Translations under genes and position numbers: made by a program
NCBI RefSeq assembly: GCF_026343125.1
Contig: NZ_JAPEMB010000001.1
Location: forward strand, 8,065,501 to 8,129,500
Origin: Streptomyces sp. NBC_00094
GTDB lineage: Bacteria > Actinomycetota > Actinomycetes > Streptomycetales > Streptomycetaceae
Direction: 5' to 3'
DNA: 64,000 nucleotides
Notes under the pieces: model-generated
What the model was told of the DNA's origin: nothing
The model's database searches: none
Seen by the model: only the letters and a program-made list of their open reading frames with translations
Shown here: positions 8,765-18,900 of the stretch, one piece after another
Layout of the letters: every line of letters begins with the position of its first letter
Numbering within the stretch: position 1 is the stretch's first letter

Positions 8765-8780
8765 ATGTTTACGCGAACAT
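8765..8780. promoter_or_regulatory. LacI-type operator-like palindrome before the beta-galactosidase
   Basis: The site reads ATGTTTACGCGAACAT, with arms ATGTT and AACAT, about 55 bases before the GH35 start. It resembles LacI/CcpA-type operators with a central CG and is nearly the same as the site at 10319-10334. No LacI-family gene is in the window. Confidence 0.6.
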
Positions 8781-8816
8781 CCAGGGCGCGACAAGCCCTT
8801 TCCATGGGCTGGAGGG

Positions 8817-8843
8817 GGGCGGAGCCGGGATGCGGCTCCGCCC
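8817..8843 (-). terminator. Hairpin terminator after the sugar-binding lipoprotein gene
   Basis: A perfect 10-bp stem (GGGCGGAGCC with GGCTCCGCCC) around a 7-base loop, 18 bases after the stop of the binding-protein gene. There is no long U-tract, as is common in actinomycetes. It would separate that gene from the beta-galactosidase. Confidence 0.65.
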
Positions 8844-8860
8844 GGATCCGTAGGCTGGGG

Positions 8861-10207
8861 CTACTTGTTGACGGTGAAGCCCTGGTCCTTGCCGTAGGTG
8901 ATGCTGGCGTCCTGCCAGGCCTTGAGGCCGTCGGTGAGGGTGGTGGGGGAGACGTAGGCCTTGCCGACGGTGTCGTTGAAGATGGAGTTGGCGTAGACCT
9001 GGTAGGGGAGGTAGGACCAGTTGGCGCCGACGTTGCGGGCGGATTCGGCGAAGATGCGGTTGGCCTGCTGGCCGCCGAAGTAGGGGAACGTGGTGTCGAG
9101 GAAGGCCTTGGATTCGAGGTCGGCGCGGGTGGCGGGGAAGGCGCCTTCGGTGACGCGGGTGCTGGCTCCGGTGCCGGTGGTGGCGAACTCGGTGAAGGCG
9201 TAGGCGAGTTCCTTGTTCTTGGCGGCCTTGGGGACGGCGAGGGAGCTGCCGCCGTTCTCGGCGCTGGTCTTGTCGCCCTTGGTCCACTGGGGCAGGGGGG
9301 CGACGCGCCAGTCGCCGGAGGCGGCGGCGACGCCGGAGGTGAGGTTGGCGGGCATCCAGGCGCCGATGGAGAGGGTGGCGAGGGAGCCGTCGGCGAGGCC
9401 CTTGTACCAGGCGTCGCTCCATGAGGAGACGGGTGCGAGGAGCTTTTCGTCGAGGAGCTTCTGCCAGGTGGCGGTGTACTGCTTGGTGCCCTTGTCGGTG
9501 AAGTCGATGGTGACGTCGGTGCCGTCGGTCTTGTAGGGGCGGCCGCCGGCCTGCCAGATGAGGCTGGTGGTGGCGCCGGCGTCGCCGGTGTCGTTGGTGA
9601 TGAAGATCTTCGGGTCGGCCTTGTGGAGGGCGCGGGCCGCGTCCACGTACTCGTCCCAGGTGGTGGGCACGGCGATGCCGTGCTTGTCGAAGACCTTCTT
9701 GTTGTAGAAGAAGGCCATGGGGCCGGAGTCCATGGGCAGGGCGTGGATGGCTTCGCCGCCCTGGGTGACGGCGTTCCAGGGGCCGGGGGTGAAGGTCGTG
9801 CCGTACTTCTGGGCGCCGTAGGCGGTGAGGTTCTCTATCGACTTGCCGATGGCGAACTGGCCGAGGGCGTAGTACTCGATCTGTGCGACGTCGGGTGCGC
9901 CGGATCCGGCCGTCATGGCGTTCTGCAGGGCGGTGTACTGCTTGTCGCCGGTGCCGGCGTTGATCAGTTCGATGTCGACCTTGGGGTACTTCTTCTCGAA
10001 GTCCTCGGCCACCTTCTTGAGGGTGGGCTCCCAGGCCCACACGGTCACCTTGCCGCCCTTGTCGAGCGCCGCCTGGACGTCCTTCGGAGAGCTCTCGCCC
10101 GTGCCGGCGTCCGAATCGTCGGATCCACAGGCCGTGGCGGTCAGCGCGAGCGTGGCGAGTACGGCGAGCGCGCCGAGCAGTCTGCGGGTGGAGGAGTGAG
10201 TGCGCAT
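8861..10207 (-). CDS. Sugar-binding lipoprotein, ABC family 1 (orphan)
   Basis: A 448-residue extracellular solute-binding protein of the maltose/oligosaccharide class (SBP_bac_1). The signal peptide ends in a lipobox with Cys27 (LTATAC), followed by a charged linker. Family motifs include KVTVWAWEPTLKKVAEDFEKKYP near the mature start and the hinge-region stretch AMTAGSGAPDVAQIEYYALGQF. Its permeases would be MalF/MalG type, but none are nearby, so it either shares permeases encoded elsewhere or is a stranded piece of an operon. The operator-like site at 10319-10334 and the GH35 gene downstream suggest uptake of a galactose-containing oligosaccharide; this is inference from context. Confidence 0.9.
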   Translation of the reverse strand: MRTHSSTRRLLGALAVLATLALTATACGSDDSDAGTGESSPKDVQAALDKGGKVTVWAWEPTLKKVAEDFEKKYPKVDIELINAGTGDKQYTALQNAMTAGSGAPDVAQIEYYALGQFAIGKSIENLTAYGAQKYGTTFTPGPWNAVTQGGEAIHALPMDSGPMAFFYNKKVFDKHGIAVPTTWDEYVDAARALHKADPKIFITNDTGDAGATTSLIWQAGGRPYKTDGTDVTIDFTDKGTKQYTATWQKLLDEKLLAPVSSWSDAWYKGLADGSLATLSIGAWMPANLTSGVAAASGDWRVAPLPQWTKGDKTSAENGGSSLAVPKAAKNKELAYAFTEFATTGTGASTRVTEGAFPATRADLESKAFLDTTFPYFGGQQANRIFAESARNVGANWSYLPYQVYANSIFNDTVGKAYVSPTTLTDGLKAWQDASITYGKDQGFTVNK

Positions 10208-10318
10208 GGGAGGTGCTCCTGGTCGATGGTGCGGGCGGGGAGGAATGGTCCGGTAGACGGGGAGCGAAGCAGTGGGCCTGAGGCCGGGAGCCGACCCTGC
10301 GGGAGGGTCGACCGATGG

Positions 10319-10334
10319 ATGTTTACGTAATCAT
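10319..10334. promoter_or_regulatory. LacI-type operator-like palindrome before the orphan binding protein
   Basis: The site reads ATGTTTACGTAATCAT with a perfect TTACGTAA core, about 110 bases before the gene. Its first ten bases, ATGTTTACG plus the shared core, match the site upstream of the beta-galactosidase, which implies one regulator for both. Confidence 0.6.
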
Positions 10335-10751
10335 CGGTAGCGTGATGGTGGCATTCCGGCCAATGGGCGTCAAGCACGAAGTGGCAGCGAATGGGAGGCG
10401 TTCCGGTGACCGAACAGAAGGCGACCTGTCGGTCGGCGCTCGCTGTGAACGACAGCCGACGAGGGCCGCGAACCAGGCCGCGCCGCGTGTCCATGGCGGA
10501 CACGGCACAGCTGGCGGGGGGCCTCCTCGCAGACGGTGTCCCGCGTCTCCACCGCTGACGCGGCCGTCGCCGAGGCTGTCCGGACGATGATTCTCGACGC
10601 GATACGAGGAGCCGGGATATCGCCCCACAGCTCCGCTCGGGCACTGAACGTGGTGAATTTCGAGCCATCGGCGCCATCGCCACGGGGTTCACCAGTGCGA
10701 CCCGGCTCCCCTCCTCGCCGGGCGAGAATCGAAAAGGGCTAAATTTGTCAC
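10335..10751. other. Intergenic region before the SpoIIE phosphatase
   Basis: About 417 bases between divergent genes. I see no convincing coding frame, RNA gene or clear promoter. The AT-rich last 20 bases before the ATG at 10752 lack a Shine-Dalgarno sequence, so the phosphatase may be translated from a leaderless or weakly led message. Confidence 0.5.
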
Positions 10752-13520
10752 ATGAGCGGAGAATCGGGTCAAAAGCGAGGTGATCCAGGCGAAAAGCCCG
10801 CCGGGGGCCCGTGGAGCATCGGATCCTGGTTGACCACGCGCAGCGTCGCCCGCCAGGTCTTTCTCCTTCAGCTGATTCTCGTGGTGCTCCTCGTCGCCGC
10901 CGCGGTCGTGGCGATCGTCGTGCAGGCCCAGCGCGACACCATGACCGACGCCCGGCACCGCACCATCGCCGCCGCCCAGTCCTTCGCGCACGCCCCCGGC
11001 CTCGCGCGGGCACTGGAGAACGACTTTCCGACGGTCGAGCTCCAGCCCCTCGCCGAAGGGGCCCGCAAGGCCGCCGGCATCGACGCCCTGATCGTGTACG
11101 AACTCGACGGGATCACCCTCACGCACAGTGACCCCACACAGCTCGGCAAGCACGTCATCGGCCCGTACGCCGAGGCGGCGGCCGGTCAACCCTTCACCCG
11201 CACCTTCCAGGGCGCCCTGGGCCTCTCCGTCGTCTCGGCGGCCCCCGTCAGGGACGCCCGGGGGCAGGTCGTCGGGATCGTGTCCGCGGCGGTGACGGTC
11301 GAGAAGGTCCGGGACTCGGTGGACCAGCAGCTGCCGGTCTTCCTGGGCAGCGCGGCCGGTGCCCTCGCCCTCGTCGCCTTCGGTACGGGCCTGGTGAGCC
11401 GACGGCTGCGCCGCCAGACCCACGGCCTTGGTCCGACGGAGATGACCCGGATGTACGAGCACCACGACGCGGTCCTGCACGCCGTCCGCGAGGGCGTGCT
11501 CATCACCGGACGGGACCGCCGCCTCCTGCTGGCCAACGACGAGGCGCGTCGGCTCCTCGACCTGCCGGCGGACGCGGAGGGCCGCCGCGTCACGGACCTG
11601 GGGCTCGACGCCGCCCTCACGGCCCTTCTGGCGTCGGACCGGATCGCCACGGACGAGGTCCATCTGGCGGCGGACCGTCTCCTCGCGCTCAACAAGCGGG
11701 TCACGCTGCCCGTCGGTGGTCAGCAGGGCAGCGTGGTGACCCTGCGTGACACCACCGAGCTGCGCTCACTGTCCGGGCGGGCCGAGGTGGCGAGGGAGCG
11801 GCTGACCCTGCTCTACGACGCGGGGGTGCGCATCGGGTCGACCCTGGACGTCGTGCGTACCGCGGAGGAGCTGGCGGAAGTGGCGGTCCCCGGGTTCGCC
11901 GACGTCGTCACCGTCGAACTCCTGGATCCGGTGCTCCGTGGTGAGGAACCGGCCGGGGCGAGCGCCGAGCTGCGCCGGTCGGCCATCGCCGGCCTCAGCG
12001 AGGACCACCCCCTCTACCCTTCCGGAGAGCTGATCCGCTTCGTGCCCGGATCGCCGGTGGAGACCAGTGTCAGCGAGGGCCGCTCCGTGGTGGTGGCCGA
12101 CCTCGCCTCCTCGCCCGGATGGCGCGCCCAGGACGAGGAACGGGCCCGGCGGATCCTCCACTACGGCATCCACTCCCTGGCGGTCGTACCGCTGCGCGCG
12201 CGGGGTGTGGTCCTGGGGGTGGCGAACTTCTGGCGGGCGGGTGTGTCCACGCCGTTCTCCGACGAGGACCTGTCGTTCGCCGAGGAGCTGGCGAGCAGGG
12301 CCGCGGTCTCCATCGACAACGCCCGCCGCTACACCCGTGAGCACACGATGGCGGTCACGCTGCAGCGCAGCCTGATGCCGCGCACCCTCCCCGACGACGA
12401 GGCGCTGGACGTGGCCTCCCGCTACCTGCCGGCGGAGTCCGGCGTGGGCGGCGACTGGTTCGACGTGATCCCGCTGCCCGGCGCCCGGGTGGCACTGGTC
12501 ATCGGTGACGTCGTCGGTCACGGCCTGCATGCCGCGGCGACCATGGGCCGGCTGCGGATCGCCGTGCACAACTTCTCGGCCCTCGACCTCTCCCCGGACG
12601 AGCTGATCGGGCATCTGGACGAGCTCGTGGCGCTCCTCGACGTGCAGGGCGAATCGTCCGAGGGCGGGGGAGAGGTGATCACCGGAGCCACGTGCCTGTG
12701 TGCCGTGTACGACTCCGTCTCCGGTGAGGTCATCGTGGCCACGGCAGGACACCTCCCGCCGGCGGTCGTCCGACCCGACGGAACCGTGGAGTTCCTGGCA
12801 TCACCGGTCTCCCCTCCCCTCGGGCTGGGCGCCGGCATGCCCGTGGAGACGACCCGTACGACCCTGCCGGAGGGTTCGAGGCTCGTGTTCTACACCGACG
12901 GGCTTCTGGAGGACCGCAGCCGGGACGTCGACGCGAGCCTGGATGCCCTCCGCGAGGCCCTGGCGGGGCCCGACCGTACGCCGGAGGAGACCTGCGCCGC
13001 CGTCATCGACACGATGCTGCCGGCGGGATCGAGCGACGACGTCGCCCTTCTCGTGGCGCGCGTCGGCCGCCTGGACCCGGACCGGGTGGCCGAGTGGGAG
13101 GTGGCGCGCGACCCTGCGGCCGTGAGTCCGGTCCGCAACGCGTGCGCCCGCAAGCTGGCCGAGTGGGGCCTGGAGGACATCGCCTTCGGTACGGAGCTCA
13201 TCCTCAGCGAACTGATCACCAACGCCGTCCGCTACGGCATCGAGCCCATCCGGGTGCGTCTCCTGCACAGCGGCTCCCTGATCTGCGAGGTCTCCGACGG
13301 CAGCAGCACCTCCCCGCACATCCGGCGCGCCGACGACACCGACGAGGGAGGCCGGGGCCTCTTCCTCGTCGCCCAGTACGCCGAGAAGTGGGGCACCCGC
13401 TACTCCCCGCGGGGGAAGACCATCTGGGCGGCCCAGGCGACCGGCCCCGGAGCGGGGCCCGACCTGGACCAGCTGGGGGAGGACGACATTCTCGGCCAGT
13501 GGGACGACGTGGAGCTGTGA
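10752..13520 (+). CDS. Membrane sensor SpoIIE-type phosphatase with PAS, GAF and kinase domains
   Basis: A 922-residue multidomain signalling protein. In order: transmembrane helix at about 36-58, an extracytoplasmic Cache-like domain to about 195, a second helix at about 197-216, a PAS domain (around GVLITGRDRRLLLANDEARR), a GAF domain at about 345-525, and a SpoIIE/PP2C phosphatase domain. The phosphatase domain contains the metal-site motifs GVGGDWFDVI and VIGDVVGHG. A C-terminal HATPase_c_2 domain has the N-box ELITNAVRYG and the G-box region DEGGRGLFLVAQY. Such proteins act in partner-switching networks, dephosphorylating an anti-sigma-factor antagonist while the kinase-like domain resembles RsbW. 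The signal may be a ligand bound outside the cell. A lone solute-binding lipoprotein gene follows 97 bases downstream and could present it. Confidence 0.92.
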   Translation: MSGESGQKRGDPGEKPAGGPWSIGSWLTTRSVARQVFLLQLILVVLLVAAAVVAIVVQAQRDTMTDARHRTIAAAQSFAHAPGLARALENDFPTVELQPLAEGARKAAGIDALIVYELDGITLTHSDPTQLGKHVIGPYAEAAAGQPFTRTFQGALGLSVVSAAPVRDARGQVVGIVSAAVTVEKVRDSVDQQLPVFLGSAAGALALVAFGTGLVSRRLRRQTHGLGPTEMTRMYEHHDAVLHAVREGVLITGRDRRLLLANDEARRLLDLPADAEGRRVTDLGLDAALTALLASDRIATDEVHLAADRLLALNKRVTLPVGGQQGSVVTLRDTTELRSLSGRAEVARERLTLLYDAGVRIGSTLDVVRTAEELAEVAVPGFADVVTVELLDPVLRGEEPAGASAELRRSAIAGLSEDHPLYPSGELIRFVPGSPVETSVSEGRSVVVADLASSPGWRAQDEERARRILHYGIHSLAVVPLRARGVVLGVANFWRAGVSTPFSDEDLSFAEELASRAAVSIDNARRYTREHTMAVTLQRSLMPRTLPDDEALDVASRYLPAESGVGGDWFDVIPLPGARVALVIGDVVGHGLHAAATMGRLRIAVHNFSALDLSPDELIGHLDELVALLDVQGESSEGGGEVITGATCLCAVYDSVSGEVIVATAGHLPPAVVRPDGTVEFLASPVSPPLGLGAGMPVETTRTTLPEGSRLVFYTDGLLEDRSRDVDASLDALREALAGPDRTPEETCAAVIDTMLPAGSSDDVALLVARVGRLDPDRVAEWEVARDPAAVSPVRNACARKLAEWGLEDIAFGTELILSELITNAVRYGIEPIRVRLLHSGSLICEVSDGSSTSPHIRRADDTDEGGRGLFLVAQYAEKWGTRYSPRGKTIWAAQATGPGAGPDLDQLGEDDILGQWDDVEL

Positions 13521-13617
13521 GGTCCCGCGGGCGGGCGCGCTCCTCGCGGTCAGCCCCGGGACGCCCGAGTAGGCTGAGGTGTACCCGTACCGATCCCCTG
13601 GCCCTTGTGGAGACGCC

Positions 13618-14766
13618 GTGGTCGGACCTCCCCGGATGCGTGCCGCCGCCTTCGTCGCCTGCCTCTGCGCCGTGGCGCTCGGCCTCGGTGCATGCGGGGA
13701 GGGGAACGAGCCGGTGCGGGTGGTGCCTCCCTCCGCGGCGAGCTCCGCCGAGGAGGCGGGCGGCATGGACGCGCTGATCGAGGCGGCGAAGAAGGAGGGC
13801 ACGCTCCACACGACGACCCTGCTGCGTCACTGGGCGAACTACGGCGGCCTGATGGACGGCTTCGAGGAGAAGTACGGGATCAAGATCGTCAACAGCAACC
13901 CGTTCGGGTCGAGCCAGCAGGAGATCGACGACATCAAGCGGAGTCGTGGCAAGGCGACCGCCCCCGACGTGCTCGACCTCGGTGACGCCTTCGCCCAGTC
14001 GGCCACGCGCCAGGGCCTGCTGGCCCCCTACCGGGTCGCCGCCTGGGACGAGATCCCGCCGAACCAGAAGGACCCGGACGGCGCCTGGTTCAACAGCTAC
14101 GGCGGCTATGTGTCGATCGGCTGCGACCAGAGCCGGGTCGCGGTCTGCCCGGTCTCCTTCGCCGATCTGCTCAAGCCGGAGTACCAGGGCATGGTCGCGC
14201 TCAACGGCAACCCCACGACGGCCGGGTCGGCGTTCGCCGGCGTGTACGCGGCAGCCCTGGCCAACGGAGGCTCGTTCGACGACATCCAGCCGGGCATCGA
14301 CTTCTTCGCCGAACTCGACGACGTCGGTAACTACAACCGCGGTAACCCCAACCCGGAAGCGATCGTCCGCGGCGAGACCCCGATCAGCATCGAGTGGGAC
14401 TTCCTCAACCTCAGGCATGTCGACGAGCTGCGGGGTACCGATGTGCGCTGGAAGGTGTCCATCCCCTTCGACGGAAGCTTCTCGCAGTACTACGCCCAGG
14501 CGATCAACAAGCATGCCCCACACCCGGCCGCGGCACGTCTGTGGCAGGAGTACCTCGCGGACCCGGAGGGCCAGAACCTACGGCTGACGGGCTATGCGCG
14601 CCCGGTCCTCATGGACGTCATGGCCAAGGACGGCACTCTCGACGAGGTGAAGGCGTCACGTCTCCCGACGGTCGAAGGCGGAGCCCCGGCGTTCCCGACC
14701 GCCGCGCAACTGGCCAAGGCGCTGCGGGTGGTGGAGAAGAACTGGACCGCGGCCGTCGACGGGTGA
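13618..14766 (+). CDS. ABC-type iron/polyamine-class binding lipoprotein (orphan)
   Basis: A 382-residue solute-binding protein of the Fe(III)/thiamine/spermidine class (SBP_bac_6 or _8). A lipobox with Cys26 (GLGAC) ends the signal peptide. Class features include ALIEAAKKEGTLHTTTLL near the mature N-terminus and the C-terminal YYAQAINKHAPHPAAARLWQ segment. GTG 13618 was chosen because GGAG lies 5 bases upstream; ATG 13636 is an alternative that still keeps the signal peptide. No permease or ATPase gene is near. It sits directly behind the SpoIIE sensor on the same strand, so it may serve as that sensor's ligand-binding partner instead of feeding a transporter; that is inference. Confidence 0.85.
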   Translation: MVGPPRMRAAAFVACLCAVALGLGACGEGNEPVRVVPPSAASSAEEAGGMDALIEAAKKEGTLHTTTLLRHWANYGGLMDGFEEKYGIKIVNSNPFGSSQQEIDDIKRSRGKATAPDVLDLGDAFAQSATRQGLLAPYRVAAWDEIPPNQKDPDGAWFNSYGGYVSIGCDQSRVAVCPVSFADLLKPEYQGMVALNGNPTTAGSAFAGVYAAALANGGSFDDIQPGIDFFAELDDVGNYNRGNPNPEAIVRGETPISIEWDFLNLRHVDELRGTDVRWKVSIPFDGSFSQYYAQAINKHAPHPAAARLWQEYLADPEGQNLRLTGYARPVLMDVMAKDGTLDEVKASRLPTVEGGAPAFPTAAQLAKALRVVEKNWTAAVDG

Positions 14767-15459
14767 ACGCCGAAGGCAGCCACACGTACTCAGACGAGGT
14801 CGCGGTAGAGGCAGGTGGCGCGTCCTATTCCTGCGCGCCGACGGGTTCCGGTTCCCGGACGACGTGCCGGGTTCGGGCGGCGTCGTGAGACGCCGTCAGA
14901 CGGCACTGAGCTGTGTTACCCCGGGGGCCCTGAGCCGGGTCGCCTCACCTGAGTGCGGGGTCCCGTTGATACGAGAAGGTGCCGGCTTCCTGAGCATGGG
15001 GTGCCGGGCGCGGACACGACGTCGGGCGGGGATTCGAACTTGGCCGAGCGGTGTGCCCGACGCGGATCCGGAGCGAGCAGCTGAAGGCGAGCGCTCCGAC
15101 TGCGTCATCAGCGTCGAGTTCGTCTTGCCGTCGGGCGGGCGTCTCGCCGAGGCCGGCGCCGCCGTCGCCCACCTGGCACCCGGGCAGGTCGCGCGCGGCC
15201 GGGCCGTGAGTCTGCCGCAGGTCGACTGCCCGTCACCTGCCGGCTCGCCGACGTCGTCCGCGTCGCTTCCTGACCTCAGGCGGTCCGCTACCCGCTACCC
15301 GCTACCCGGTGACGTGGACCCGGAGCTCGTATCGTGCGGCGCTGCTGATCGCTTCCCCTGTCCGGTGAGGTCGACGGGGGTGAGAAGCCGAGGAGCGCGG
15401 CATCGGCGGCCTCACGCAGCAGCGGCACGATCTCGTCGGCCGGCCGTGGTGGGAGACGG
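14767..15459. other. Non-coding or decayed stretch
   Basis: About 690 bases with no reading frame I can support. Open frames here lack family features and show weak actinomycete codon bias. An inverted repeat (CGTCGGGC with GCCCGACG) near 15024-15064 encloses an ATTCGAAC that recalls a tRNA T-loop, but a tRNA cannot be folded. Confidence 0.4.
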
Positions 15460-15575
15460 TGAGCGGGTGTGGAGGCTGGGGAGGTCGTCGCGCCGGACGG
15501 CATCGAGCCACTGCGGCAGCCTTCCCCTTGGCGCTCGGTGAGCATCTGGGCGAAGGAGCGGACGTGAGTGGTGCG
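15460..15575 (-). pseudogene. ISL3-family transposase relic
   Basis: A short frameshifted remnant of an ISL3 transposase C-terminal region. Reading from about 15575, the frame gives HVRSFAQMLTERQGE, and after a one-base loss continues as RLPQWLDAVRRDDLPSLHT. The same segment occurs in the larger ISL3 pseudogene at 20483-22083 (MLTERQGERLPGWLDAVRQE). No terminal repeats are left. From here to the STAND gene end at 15981 I see nothing else coding. Confidence 0.7.
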
Positions 15576-15980
15576 CGGCGACCAGTGAGGCGGCGGAGGC
15601 CTGTGGCTGGCGCTATTCGGTGATCACGGGATGGCGTCCACAGGTGCTCTCGGGTCTGGACGCGCTGTCGGCTCAACGGCGGCCGTTGACGGACCAGCTG
15701 GGCTGCCAGCCGGCCCTCCTCGCGGCCGCCGACGGGCCGGTTCCGTTCGGGGAACTGGTACAGGCGACACGGCTGCCGGCGGTGGGCCGGGCCCACGCGG
15801 TTCAGCGCTCGGTGGCGGTCGCGTCGTAGCCGGCAGGGGAAGTGGGGGGCGAGGTGGCGGTGCCGTGGTCGGTGCCGGGGGTGTCCTTGGGTTCCGTGAT
15901 GCCTTCCATGCACCGACGGTATCGGGCAGGACGGACACGTGGGGTGAGGACGCGGCTCGGCGCCCCCTGGGGGTGCCGCC

Positions 15981-18900
15981 TCAGGGCCGGAACTCGTGCG
16001 AGTACAGGCCGCGTTCGCCGACGGCGACGAGCCCGCGGCCGTCGGGCAGCCAGGCGCAGGAAATCAGCGGCGTCTCGGCGCGGACGCTGGCGACGGTCCG
16101 GCCGGTGGCGGCGTCCCAGACGCGGAGCAGGGAGCCGGCGGTGGCGATCCACTTGCCGTCGGGGGAGACGGCGAGGCCGTTGACGGGGCCGTCGGGGTCG
16201 GCGACGGTGGTCAGGAGAACGCCGGTGAGCGGGTCCCACTGGCTCACGTCTCCGCTCAGGGACGTGGTGAGGAGGCGGCTGCCATCGGGTGTGACGGCGA
16301 GCCCGGTGAGTTTCTCGTTGCGGTGGATCTGGACCTGGCGGCCGGCGACGGCGCGGCCCCCCGCGAGGCGGACCACCTGCACCAGGGACTCGGCACCGGT
16401 CCGGCCGGACCGCGGCCGGTGGCGCAGCACGGCCAGCCAGGTCCCGTCAGGCGCGACGGCGACGGTGTGCGCCCGGCCGTCCGCACCCCACGGACCCGGC
16501 ACCGTGGCGGTCCGGACCTCCCCGAGACGGTTCCACAGCTGGAGCGCTCCTGCGGAGTCCGCGACGGCGAGCCACCTGCCGTCGGGGGCGACGACGAGGG
16601 CCTGCGCGGTGGTGGAGGGGCCCAGCGGGAGGACGGCGGGGTCCACGGTCGCCGACTGGCCGATGGTCTTGATCTCGACACCGTGCAGGTGGCCCGCCGC
16701 GTACCAGCCGCCGTGCGGCGCGAAGGCGACCGGCCCCTGGTACTCCCCGTGACGTGACGACAGGGGGCTGCTCCAGGTGTCACCGTACGAGTCGCAGAGC
16801 CGGGTGCTGCCGTCGCGGTGGGCGACGGCCAGCCACTCGGCGTCGCCGACGACGGTGACCGTCCGCATTCCCTCGCCGTCGCCGGAGCGGATCCGCTCCG
16901 GCCCCCTGCTGTCCCAGACCCGTACCGTTCCGTCCTCTCCGGTGCTGATCACCCGGCCGCCGTCCGGTGTGACCGCGACGGCGTGGACCGGGCCGGTATG
17001 GGCGGTGTAGCGGGCGCGGCACTCCCGTGTCCGCCGGTCCCAGACCGCGACGGTGCCGTCCTCGCCGCTGCTGACCAGCCACGTGCCGTCCGGTGAGACC
17101 GCCACCGCGGTGGCGGGGCCTCTGTGCGCGGAGATCTGCGACGTGTGGTGGGGCGGCGTCTCGTCCCAGATCTGCAGCACGCCGTTCGCCTCGGCGGAGA
17201 CGATCCAGCTGCCGTCCCGCGCGATGGCGATGGCGTTCACCGGAGCCCCGGCGGTGGGACCGCGGTCCTGCACCTGGGCGAGGTCCCAGGACATCAGCCG
17301 GACTCGCCGGCGGCCGCCGACGGCCAGCCACACACCGTCGGCGGAGAACGCCACGCAGGTGTGCTCGTCACCCTGCTGGACGTTCTGGGCGAGGTGGTTC
17401 CCGCTCCAAGCCCATGTCTCCAGAGTGCCGTCCGTGGCGACGGTCGCGATCTGGCTCACGGAGGCCGCCAGGGTCCGCACCGACGCCCGGCGGCCCCCGA
17501 CCGGCCCGAGGGTTCGCGTCGGCGGGGTGGCCCGGTCGGAGGTCCAGGTGTGGAAGTTACGGCCCGGCCCGCCCGTCACCAGCTCGGTGCCGTACGGGGC
17601 GACCGCGAGGACCCTGAAGCGTCCGGGGCCGCGGACGTCCACGGTGAACTCGCCGCCGCTCTCCGGGTCGAGCCCTCGGGCCATCCCGTCGGCTCCGACG
17701 GTGATGAGCGACGTGCCGTCGGACCGGACCCCGACGGACCACACGGGTCCGGTATGGCCGAGGAAGGTGCGTAGCAGCGCCGGTTCGGGCAGGTCCGGGG
17801 GGGTACTGCGGTTGCGCAGCAGCGGCCGGGCCGCGATCTCGGGGGCGGCCTGCCGGCCTGCGATCCGGTCGCGCCACAGCGGCAGCGACTCCAGGCGGCT
17901 GTGCAGGACGTTCGTCAGGAGCTCGGGCGGGTCGGTCGGGGTGAGGAGGTGGGCGGTTCGGGTGAGGTCGTCGGCCAGCCGGGCCGCGTGCCGTGTGGGG
18001 ACGTCGAACAGGTCGGCCCAGGCCGCCATGGGGCCGCGTTGGTGAAGTCGGGTCTCGATCCAGCGCAGGTCGCTCGCGACGCGCTCCGCGTCATCCGTCC
18101 GCCCCGCGGCGAGCAGGTGCTCGATCGCGTGGTCGAGGACGTATCCCTCGGACGACTCCCAGGGACGGGGGCCGAAGGCATCGGCGAGCGTGCCGTGCAG
18201 CGCGGTCGCGGCCGGTTCGCCCAACTCCTTGTGCAGATAGTCGCGGAGCACGTCGTGGATCGCGACGCGGCCGCCGTGGTCAGGGGTGAGCGAAATCAGG
18301 GAGAGCCGGTCGAACGCGGCGCAGAGCGCACGGCTTTCGTCCTCCGTCAGACCGCCCGTCGCCGTCCACAGGCGGGCGATCAGCGGGACGGGGATCGACT
18401 CGTCCTCCGCGAAGACGGACAGCTCCGCGAGGCGCCGGTCACTACCGGGCGGCAGCAGGGTCCGGGCCGCCTCCACCGTGGCCCGGACGGCCTGGGCGCG
18501 GCGGGCCGGATCGTCCAGGTCGAGCGTGACCGGGTCCGAGTCGACCACGGCGGGGCCGTGCGCGACGAGCCCTCGCAGGGTTTGCGCCGCAGCGTGCTCC
18601 GGATCGGTGCCGGTGGCGATGCGGCTGCTGATCAGCCGATTGGTGAGGCGCAGGAGCAGGGCCCAGCGTCCGGTCGCCTCCAGGAGGTCGCGGACGAGGG
18701 GTTCGGGGAGAGCGGGCAGGTCCCAGGTGAGGACCGCGCGGGCCTGGGCGGGGGACATCTGGTCGACGCGGACGCGTTCGGTGCCGCGCGGCAGGGCGCC
18801 GGGGACACGGGTGGTGACGAGGCGGACGCAGCGGGCGCCGCCGCGCAGGAAGGGGTCGAGTTGTTCGGCGTCCCAGACGTCGTCGAGGAGGAGCAGGGTG

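Noticed and set aside
15024..15064. tRNA-like stretch: inverted repeat CGTCGGGC/GCCCGACG around GATTCGAAC
   Set aside because: The loop between the arms is only about 25-30 bases and no D-arm or anticodon arm can be formed; the T-stem does not pair.
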